Shown here one piece after another: positions 57,345 to 64,000 of a DNA stretch of 64,000 nucleotides. Numbering within the stretch: position 1 is the first letter of the stretch; each line of letters opens with the position of its first letter. Under the pieces are notes generated by a model. The model searched no databases, was not told where the DNA came from, and worked only from the letters and a program-made list of their open reading frames with translations. A program made the position numbers and the translations under genes. The stretch comes from Candidatus Sulfurimonas baltica (GTDB lineage: Bacteria; Campylobacterota; Campylobacteria; Campylobacterales; Sulfurimonadaceae), in contig NZ_CP054492.1 in the NCBI RefSeq assembly GCF_015265455.1, forward strand, positions 1,798,001 to 1,862,000, given 5' to 3'.

Positions 57345-57398
57345 ATTATAGCTTAATGATTATACAGGATTTTATTTTATTGATTATTTTTTAATCAA
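57345..57398 (-). promoter_or_regulatory. Operator and -10 of the 391-aa amt gene
   Basis: Palindrome TTGATTA-N5-TAATCAA (57380-57398) centred about 74 bases before the start codon, and a TATAAT (57345-57350) 30 bases before it. A second TATAAT lies at 57359-57364. The same two elements stand at the same distances before the other amt gene, pointing to a shared regulator of unknown identity. Confidence 0.65.
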
Positions 57399-57443
57399 TT
57401 GTGAATATTTAAAGTTTTTGGAAGTCTCTACATGTAAGTACAG

Positions 57444-57467
57444 CTAAAAGGAATTTCTCCCTTTTAG
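57444..57467 (-). terminator. Hairpin after glnB
   Basis: CTAAAAGG (57444-57451) and CCTTTTAG (57460-57467) form a perfect 8-base stem with an 8-base loop, 8 bases beyond the glnB stop. There is no clear T run, so it may be a partial terminator or an RNA end-stabilising hairpin. Confidence 0.5.
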
Positions 57468-57475
57468 TGTGTGTT

Positions 57476-57871
<396 letters not shown>

Positions 57872-57926
57872 TTATCATATCTCTATTCCTAAAGGGGGAA
57901 TTAACTTCTCCCTCTAAGCGTTCCAG

Positions 57927-59183
57927 TTATAGGTTAATCGCTTTTTCACCGTGAACTGTTTCATCAAGACCTTTTGCTTCAGTCTCTTCATCAACTCTAC
58001 CACCACCAGTTAAAGCAGACGCAATAAAGTAAACTATTGCTGTTACTACACCACTGTAAACAATTGTTAATCCGATTGCTTTAAATTGACTTAGAAGTTG
58101 AGACATCATGTCATAATCTTTAGCCATTGCATAATCAGCAATAAAGATTGCCGTAGCAATTGAACCCCAGATACCAACTAAACCGTGAATCCAGAATGCA
58201 TCTAAAGAGTCATCAACTTTGAACATGTTTTTAAGCTTAGAAACACCATAAAAACCTAATGCACCACCAACTAAACCTATGATAATCGCACCCTCAACAC
58301 CAGCAGAACCAGCAGCAGGAGTGATAGCAACAAGACCAGCAACAGCACCAGAAGCACCACCAACTAGAGTAGCTTTTTTGTAAACTAACCACTCAACTGC
58401 AATCCAGCCTATAACACCAAGAGACGCAGCAACATTTGTAACTAAAAAAGCAGATGCAGCAACGCCATCAGCAGCTAGTTCAGATCCAGCATTAAAACCG
58501 AACCAACCAAACCATAATAGAGCAGCACCTAAAGATACTAATACAGGAGAAAATGGCTTAATAGCAACTTTTCCATAATCTTTTCTTCTTCCTAAAATCA
58601 TTGCAACAACAAAACCTGCAACACCAGCATTTAAGTGAACAACAGTACCACCGGCAAAGTCCATCTCACCAAAGTTTAATGTAGTCGAATTACCACTCCA
58701 CGCCCAGTGTGTAATAGGAGCATAAACAGCTACAATCCATAATGCAACAAACACCATAAATGTAGAGAATTTAACTCTCTCAATCATTGAACCACTAGCA
58801 ATAGCAACTGCAATCGCTGCAAATGTCCCTTGAAATGCTACAAACAGTAACTCAGGAATTGTTCCACTTAAAGTGTCTGAAGTAATTCCAGAAAGTAAAA
58901 CTTTACCACTACCAATTAAATCACCATCACCAAATGCTACTGAGTAACCAACTAATACCCACACTAAACTACCAACTGCGAAAGCACCTAAACTCATACT
59001 TATAGTATTAATAACATTTTTACTACGAGTAAGACCGCCATAAAATAGTGCTAACCCCGCAGGTGTCATTAACATTACTAAAGCCGTAGCAACTAACATC
59101 CAAGCAGTGTCACCGCTGCTTAACGTATCCTCTGCAAATACAAATGTTGGCAATGCCAACAGAGCAAGAAAAAATCTCTTCAT
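57927..59183 (-). CDS. amt: Ammonium transporter with signal peptide
   Basis: 418-aa Amt channel. Unlike its neighbour it starts with a signal peptide (about 1-18, ending TFVFA). Motifs: MLMTPAGLALFYGGLTRSKN, GGTVVHLNAGVAGFV and WFGFNAGSELAADG. It is first in the amt-glnB-amt group, 112 bases before glnB, and is the more typical partner of PII. The promoter region repeats that of the other amt. Confidence 0.94.
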   Translation of the reverse strand: MKRFFLALLALPTFVFAEDTLSSGDTAWMLVATALVMLMTPAGLALFYGGLTRSKNVINTISMSLGAFAVGSLVWVLVGYSVAFGDGDLIGSGKVLLSGITSDTLSGTIPELLFVAFQGTFAAIAVAIASGSMIERVKFSTFMVFVALWIVAVYAPITHWAWSGNSTTLNFGEMDFAGGTVVHLNAGVAGFVVAMILGRRKDYGKVAIKPFSPVLVSLGAALLWFGWFGFNAGSELAADGVAASAFLVTNVAASLGVIGWIAVEWLVYKKATLVGGASGAVAGLVAITPAAGSAGVEGAIIIGLVGGALGFYGVSKLKNMFKVDDSLDAFWIHGLVGIWGSIATAIFIADYAMAKDYDMMSQLLSQFKAIGLTIVYSGVVTAIVYFIASALTGGGRVDEETEAKGLDETVHGEKAINL

Positions 59184-59212
59184 CTATTATCCTTTTTTGT
59201 TTAACTTCCAAA

Positions 59213-59266
59213 ATTATACAAGTTATGTGTGATGTATTAATCATAAAAGTGATTAATTTTTAATCA
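59213..59266 (-). promoter_or_regulatory. Operator and -10 of the 418-aa amt gene
   Basis: Three half-sites TTAATCA (59237-59243), TGATTAA (59250-59256) and TTAATCA (59260-59266). The last two form TGATTA-N5-TAATCA, centred about 75 bases before the start codon, with TATAAT (59213-59218) 30 bases before it. This copies the layout at the other amt gene to within a base. Confidence 0.65.
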
Positions 59267-59320
59267 ACATCACCAAATGCGCTATTTTGTGAATATAAAT
59301 ATTTGTATAAAGAGCAATTA

Positions 59321-59383
59321 GACTCTGAATCAAGTTCAGAGTGACAGAGTTGTTGTCATTCCAAGCTTGACTTGGAATCTAGT
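59321..59383. repeat. Paired REP-like hairpin element B
   Basis: CTCTGAA/TTCAGAG around TCAAG (59323-59341), spacer TGAC...GTCA, then ATTCCAAG/CTTGGAAT around CTTGA (59358-59378), ending TCTAG. Each hairpin's loop is the complement of the other's, so the element as a whole is an inverted pair. It matches element A on the other side of the amt module. Confidence 0.8.
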
Positions 59384-59544
59384 TTATGAATTTTGAAAAT
59401 ATTTTTCTAGAAGATTGTTGAGAGAAATTAGATACAACTACATAAAAAATAATTTATTTTGTATTTTTTATAAATTTTACAAATACCTTAAGGGACAATC
59501 AGATATTATAAAAGAATTTTATTTTTGAAAGACTAGGTGTGTAT

Positions 59545-62031
59545 ATGGGCGATTTGCTAAACAACGATGAGATACAAACTATAAATATTGAAGAGACTCT
59601 TCAAAACAGCTACCTTGATTACTCTATGAGTGTAATCGTAGGTCGGGCACTCCCTGATGTTCGTGACGGATTAAAACCTGTTCATAGAAGAATTCTATAT
59701 GCGATGGACAAACTAAACCTTTCTCACGGTGCGAAGTTTAAAAAATCTGCTCGTATAGTCGGTGACGTTATTGGTCAGTACCACCCTCACGGCGATACTG
59801 CAGTTTATGATGCTCTTGTTCGTATGGCTCAGGATTTCTCTATGAGAATGCAACTTGTTGACGGTCAAGGAAACTTCGGTTCTGTGGACGGCGACAGTGC
59901 GGCTGCTATGAGATATACAGAAGCTCGTATGACCAAGTACGCTGGTGAGCTTTTAAAAGATCTTGATAAAAACACAGTTAATATGATAGACAACTACGAC
60001 GGAACTACAAAAGAGCCTGATGTAATGCCAACCCGTGCTCCAAACCTTCTTATAAATGGTTCATCAGGTATTGCAGTTGGTATGGCAACAAATATTCCAC
60101 CTCATAATCCAACTGAAATCATGAATGGATTAAAAGCTCTTCTTAAAAATCCAGATATTGAACTGTCTGAAATAATGAGACATATCAAAGCTCCCGATTT
60201 TCCAACCGGCGGTATTATCTTTGGTAAAAAAGGGATTATGGATGCGTACGAAACTGGCCGTGGCCGTATAAAAGTTCGTGCTAAAACCCATATAGAGAAA
60301 AAAGGGCACAGAGATATTATTATTATTGATGAGCTTCCTTATCAAGTAAATAAGGCACGTTTAATAGAGAATATAGCTAACCTTGTTAAAGACAAAATGA
60401 TTGATGGTGTTTCAGAGATTCGTGATGAGTCTGACCGTGACGGTATGAGAGTTGTTATTGAACTAAAAAAAGATGCTATGAGTGAAATAGTTCTTAACAA
60501 TCTTTTCAAGCAAACGAGCATGCAGACTACATTTGGTATTATCATGCTTTCTATATTAAATCAAGAGCCAAGAATCTTTGGAATCATAACTATATTAAAA
60601 CACTTTATAAATCACCGTAAAACTATTATTATTCGCCGTACAATTTTTGACCTTGAAAAAGCAAAAGCGAGAGCGCATATTTTAGAAGGTCTTAAAAAAG
60701 CACTTGATATTATTGATCAAATTATAAAAGTAATCAAAGCAAGTAAAAATGTAGAAGAAGCACGTGACAATCTAGTTTCAGAGTTTGAATTCTCTCAAAT
60801 CCAAGCACAAAGCATTGTAGATATGCGTCTTGGGAAACTTACAGGTTTAGAGCGTGAGAAAATTGAAAATGAATTACTAGAGCTTCTTACACTTATTGAA
60901 TATCTAGAGTCAATTCTAAAGAGTGAAGAAATTTTACACGGGATAATTAATGATGAGTTTGATGAACTTCTTGTTACATATACTGATGCTAGACGTACAG
61001 AAATTGAGGATGATTACGACGATATAGATATTGAGGATTTAATCCCTAATGAGCCAATGGTTGTAACTATCACTCACAGAGGCTACATCAAAAGAGTTCC
61101 TCTAGCTTCTTATGAAAAACAAAAACGTGGTGGAAAAGGCAAAATTGCTGTAACTACTTACGAAGATGACTTTATAGAGAGATTCTTTACATGTAACACT
61201 CACGATACACTTCTGTTTGTAACAGACCGTGGTCAATTACACTGGTTGAAAGTTTACAAAATCCCTGAAGGAAGCAGAATTGCTAAAGGCAAAGCTGTTG
61301 TAAATCTTCTTAACCTTATGGCTGATGAAAAAATTCGCTCTATTATCCCTACAACTGATTTCAGTGAAGAGAAGGGTCTAGTATTTTTCACACAAAAAGG
61401 TATTGTTAAACGAACAAACCTTAGTGAGTTTTCAAATATCAGAAGCAACGGAGTTAGAGCAATAGTTCTTGATGATGATGATGCACTAATTACTGCAAAA
61501 ATAGCTGATCAAGATATTAAGTATCTATTTATAGTAACAAAACTTGCTCAATGTATTAAATTTGACATTGAAAAAACTCGTGAACAAGGTCGTAGTACTC
61601 GTGGTGTAAGAGGTATTAAGTTCAAACACGAAGATGATGAAGTGATTGATGCAAATATTATCGCAAGTGATGAGCAGGAGATTTTAATTGTTGCAGAAAA
61701 AGGTATCGGAAAAAGAACTGATGCTGGCGAATACAGATTGACAAATCGTGGTGGTTCTGGTGTTATAGCTATGAAAATGACTGCTAAAACTGGAAAGTAC
61801 ATTGTTGGATGTCTGATGGTTGATGAAGGTATGGATATGATGGCTCTTACAAAAGCCGGCAAGATGATTAGAGTAGATATGCAGACTATCTCAAAATCTA
61901 GCAGAAACACATCTGGAGTATATATTGTAAAGGGTGATGATGTTGCAAGTGTTTCTCGTTGTCCAAAACAACCGATAGATGATGAAGAAGAAGATGAGAA
62001 TCTTCTCCTTGATCCAAGTGAGTTGGTATAG
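59545..62031 (+). CDS. gyrA: DNA gyrase subunit A
   Basis: 828-aa topoisomerase subunit. The quinolone-resistance region [17 protein letters not shown] is intact with Thr at the position that is mutated in resistant Campylobacter, so no resistance change is visible there. The catalytic Tyr is in [10 protein letters not shown] near residue 122, and the GyrA box QKRGGKG near residue 527 marks gyrase rather than topoisomerase IV. ATG at 59545 has AGG at good spacing; a GTG two codons upstream is in frame. gyrA-flgP-flgQ-flgR order is as in Campylobacter. Confidence 0.97.
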   Translation: MGDLLNNDEIQTINIEETLQNSYLDYSMSVIVGRALPDVRDGLKPVHRRILYAMDKLNLSHGAKFKKSARIVGDVIGQYHPHGDTAVYDALVRMAQDFSMRMQLVDGQGNFGSVDGDSAAAMRYTEARMTKYAGELLKDLDKNTVNMIDNYDGTTKEPDVMPTRAPNLLINGSSGIAVGMATNIPPHNPTEIMNGLKALLKNPDIELSEIMRHIKAPDFPTGGIIFGKKGIMDAYETGRGRIKVRAKTHIEKKGHRDIIIIDELPYQVNKARLIENIANLVKDKMIDGVSEIRDESDRDGMRVVIELKKDAMSEIVLNNLFKQTSMQTTFGIIMLSILNQEPRIFGIITILKHFINHRKTIIIRRTIFDLEKAKARAHILEGLKKALDIIDQIIKVIKASKNVEEARDNLVSEFEFSQIQAQSIVDMRLGKLTGLEREKIENELLELLTLIEYLESILKSEEILHGIINDEFDELLVTYTDARRTEIEDDYDDIDIEDLIPNEPMVVTITHRGYIKRVPLASYEKQKRGGKGKIAVTTYEDDFIERFFTCNTHDTLLFVTDRGQLHWLKVYKIPEGSRIAKGKAVVNLLNLMADEKIRSIIPTTDFSEEKGLVFFTQKGIVKRTNLSEFSNIRSNGVRAIVLDDDDALITAKIADQDIKYLFIVTKLAQCIKFDIEKTREQGRSTRGVRGIKFKHEDDEVIDANIIASDEQEILIVAEKGIGKRTDAGEYRLTNRGGSGVIAMKMTAKTGKYIVGCLMVDEGMDMMALTKAGKMIRVDMQTISKSSRNTSGVYIVKGDDVASVSRCPKQPIDDEEEDENLLLDPSELV

Positions 62032-62075
62032 TAGTTGCTTTAGCTCCTATATTAAATCATGCTAAGGGACAAACC

Positions 62076-62636
62076 ATGAAATATTCTATATTACTTGCAC
62101 TGCTTTTAAGTGTTTCTTCACTATTTGGAACTGATAAAATTCAATCAGTTGACACTTCGGTTATGGAGCAGACAAATGCAGAGCTTGCTAAAGCAAGAGC
62201 TGAAGCGAATCAAGCAAAAGCTGATCTTCTTCAAGTAAACCTTGAGAGAGAGCAAGAAGCTTTAAGTGCTGCTGAGGCTGATGAAGCAAGAGCAGCTATG
62301 CAAAGAGAAGCTGTTTTAAGTGCTAATCAAACTATTCATATAAGCGTTACAGGTCAAGGCGTTGCCCCTATGAATACTGTTTCTCCTGCTCAAGCTTATG
62401 CTTTAGCAAAAAGAGCAGCAATTGCAGATGCTTACAGAGCTATAGCTGAAAAAGTAAAAGGTGTTCGTATTGATGGTCAAGACTTAATCAAAAATATGAT
62501 GGTTCAAAGATCAGTTATTCGTACTTCTGTTAATGCAATGATTAGAAATGCCAATGTTGTTGAAACAACTTTTAAAGAGGGACTATGCGAAGTAGAGATG
62601 GAAATCGTAATTTCACACTCAGACTTTGCTCAATAA
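62076..62636 (+). CDS. flgP: FlgP-like LPP20-domain protein without lipobox
   Basis: 186-aa exported protein. A signal peptide (about 1-18, ending SSLFG) is followed by a heptad-like Ala/Glu/Lys-rich helix (about 30-85) and an LPP20 domain (IHISVTGQGVAPMNTVSPAQ, ALAKRAAIADAYRAIAEKVK). FlgP in Campylobacter forms the basal disk around the flagellar motor and is a lipoprotein; here no Cys follows the signal peptide. Assignment is by domain and by place after gyrA and before flgQ and flgR. Confidence 0.8.
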   Translation: MKYSILLALLLSVSSLFGTDKIQSVDTSVMEQTNAELAKARAEANQAKADLLQVNLEREQEALSAAEADEARAAMQREAVLSANQTIHISVTGQGVAPMNTVSPAQAYALAKRAAIADAYRAIAEKVKGVRIDGQDLIKNMMVQRSVIRTSVNAMIRNANVVETTFKEGLCEVEMEIVISHSDFAQ

Positions 62637-62995
62637 TATTTTTTAATTCACTTGCACTAAATGCGAGTGAATTCCTTATCTCCTACCGATATGTCGTAAA
62701 AGACTCTCTTCTTTACAATGAAACACTTAATATATCAGAAGCTATGACAAAATGCGATGGAAAACCATATGAATATTTTGTTTTAGAAAACAACAATAAT
62801 AAAAATTTAAAAAAACTCATCTCTCAAAACTCTGAAGATTTTTTAAAGTACATACATAAACTTGGTCTACATGTAGAACATAAAGAAGAGACTATAAACT
62901 TGCAAAACAGATCAACAACAATACTCACGCTTAAAACAACTTGTTTCAAAGTCGATTTTAATGATAATTTTGCTAGAATTTCACCATTAAAATAA
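62585..62995 (+). CDS. flgQ: FlgQ-like exported protein
   Basis: 136-aa protein starting ATG at 62585 with AGAGGG upstream, so its first 17 codons lie inside the flgP gene in another frame. A hydrophobic stretch (LCSIIFFNSLALNASEF) acts as signal peptide after a polar start of a dozen residues. The rest has YRYVVKDSLLYNETLNISEA and paired Cys residues. FlgQ is known to stabilise FlgP in Campylobacter; the sequence is poorly conserved, so the name rests mainly on position. Confidence 0.68.
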   Translation: MRSRDGNRNFTLRLCSIIFFNSLALNASEFLISYRYVVKDSLLYNETLNISEAMTKCDGKPYEYFVLENNNNKNLKKLISQNSEDFLKYIHKLGLHVEHKEETINLQNRSTTILTLKTTCFKVDFNDNFARISPLK

Positions 62996-63028
62996 GGGTT
63001 TAAATCACCCAAAAACATAGGGCTATTA

Positions 63029-64000
63029 GTGAAAATTGCAATCGTTGAAGATGATATTAATATGAGAAAATCTCTTGAGATTGCTATGAGCGACTATGAA
63101 GAGTTTGAAATTAAAACATTTAAAAATGCAAAAGATGCCCTAAAAAACCTTGATGATAGTTTTGATTTAGTCATAACTGATATCAACATGCCAGGAATGG
63201 ATGGTATAGAGTTTATTAAAACTTTAAATGGTAAATTTGAAGTTATTATGATGACAGGAAACGCAACTCTCCAAAGGGCAATAGAGTCTATTCATCTCGG
63301 AGTGAAAGATTTTTTACTTAAACCTTTTGACGTAGATACTTTAATTACAGCAATAAGAAGAGAAGACAAAGTTCAAAAAGCCAAAAAAAAGCTCCCTATT
63401 GCTAATACCAAGAACACTACTAACGGCTTTTTAGGAACATCAAAAGCACTAAAGTCTGTTTTAAACATTGCCGATAAAGCGTGTAAAACTGATGCAAGTA
63501 TTTTACTTTTAGGTCAAAGTGGTGTTGGGAAGGAAGTATTTGCCTCTTACATCCATGAAAATTCTCCAAGAGCAAAAAAAACCTTTTGTTGCTATAAATA
63601 TGGCTGCGATACCTGAAAATTTGATTGAGAGTGAGCTTTTTGGATTTGAAAAAGGTGCTTTTACTGACGCGAGTGAAGCAAAAGCAGGACTATTTGAGCT
63701 TGCGCAAGGTGGAACACTGTTTTTAGATGAGATTGGGGAAATGCCTTATGGTGTCCAAGCTAAACTGCTTCGTGCCCTTCAAGAAAAAGAGGTAAGAAGA
63801 CTTGGCTCTTCTAAAAGCATAAAAATAGATATAAGAGTAGTTTCAGCAACAAATGCAAATCTTAACAACAAGATTAAAGATGGGACATTTAGAGAAGATC
63901 TTTATTACCGTTTAAACACTATTCCACTAAATATTCCACCGCTAAAAGATAGAGTGGAAGAGATTTTAGAGATTGCTTATAAAGTACTTGAGCAAAACTG
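63029..64000 (+). pseudogene. flgR: FlgR-like sigma-54 activator, frameshifted at A8; runs off window
   Basis: NtrC-family regulator of flagellar sigma-54 genes. Start GTG at 63029 with AGGG seven bases upstream. The receiver has Asp51 (VITDINMPGMDG), and the AAA+ domain begins [16 protein letters not shown] (Walker A). At the A8 tract 63574-63581 the frame breaks: as written the protein ends at 63616. Removing one A restores [20 protein letters not shown], then [15 protein letters not shown] (the sigma-54 contact loop, GAFTDA form), [10 protein letters not shown] (Walker B) and REDLYYRLN up to the window end with no stop. It may be phase-variable, slippage-rescued or an assembly error. Confidence 0.88.
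63574..63581 (+). repeat. A8 homopolymer at the flgR frame break
   Basis: Eight A residues after GC, where seven would keep the FlgR frame. The break falls in the conserved K-K-P-F block of the AAA+ domain, so the required frame is unambiguous. Confidence 0.92.

Larger units (their letters stand above)
59184..59544. other. Divergent intergenic region between amt and gyrA
   Basis: 361 bases without a gene. It holds the amt -10 and operator half-sites (59213-59266), REP-like element B (59321-59383) and, closer to gyrA, an AT-rich stretch with a TATTAT-like -10 near 59503. I see no small ORF with a ribosome site. Confidence 0.7.

Noticed and set aside
59545-60100. Quinolone-resistance change in gyrA
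   Set aside because: The [10 protein letters not shown] segment carries the usual Thr and Asp; no resistance substitution is seen.
63029-63616. Short stand-alone response regulator ending at 63616
   Set aside because: The sequence after the A8 tract continues the AAA+ domain perfectly in the next frame, so the short ORF is a broken flgR, not a gene of its own.

Overview
This is an AT-rich chromosomal window from a Campylobacterota (epsilonproteobacterial) organism, most like the free-living Sulfurimonas/Sulfuricurvum type. The evidence is gene order: bamA-tyrA, the M23 peptidase/lpxC/tsaB/thrB/ylxR/infB/rbfA/rimP string, plsY-folB-hsrA/cosR-ferredoxin-ppx, and gyrA-flgP-flgQ-flgR are all blocks known from Campylobacter and Helicobacter. 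A HsrA/CosR-type OmpR regulator is diagnostic of the group. The genus is inferred; no 16S gene is present.

Layout. (1) 1-14272, minus strand: a long housekeeping run (xseA, ubiE, ribD, rimP, rbfA, infB, ylxR, thrB, tsaB, lpxC, M23 peptidase, nrnA, flhB, nadC, nadA), with an unlisted 43-codon ORF between nadC and flhB. (2) 14401-16870: a small exported-protein ORF convergent with a DUF2062/AsmA-like fusion protein. (3) 16994-21998, plus strand: plsY, folB, an HsrA/CosR-like regulator with an intact phospho-acceptor Asp, a histidine kinase directly behind it, ferredoxin and Ppx/GppA. (4) 22082-30152, plus strand: a ten-gene type II secretion/type IV pilus-like operon of the Campylobacter cts (DNA uptake) kind, preceded by a textbook sigma-54 promoter. 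(5) 30133-33335: bamA and tyrA, divergent. (6) 33332-52059, minus strand: a full MoxR-DUF58-BatA-BatB/C-BatD cluster and a second, shorter BatA-BatB/C-BatD cluster, bracketing an island of predicted outer-membrane lipoproteins (LPP20-, CsgG-, LpoB-, YcfL- and COG3014-like) plus a Cache-domain histidine kinase. (7) 52154-55970: tRNA-Lys and tRNA-Glu, a PAS-GGDEF protein and TonB. (8) 56031-59383: amt-glnB-amt nitrogen module, both amt genes carrying the same palindromic operator at the same distance from the start codon, the whole module flanked by paired REP-like hairpins. (9) 59545-64000: gyrA, flgP, flgQ and the start of flgR, which is frameshifted at an A8 tract.

How the parts connect. The sigma-54 promoter of the uptake/pseudopilus operon and the phase-variation-like break in the sigma-54 activator gene flgR suggest that flagellar and uptake genes could be switched together (inference). 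The palindrome CTACATGTAG occurs at least nine times in the window, mostly inside genes, far above chance; it is a candidate genome-wide signal (uptake, methylation or chromosome organisation). The double Bat cluster around the lipoprotein island is the best candidate for an undescribed envelope system. No insertion sequences, prophage or CRISPR arrays were seen.
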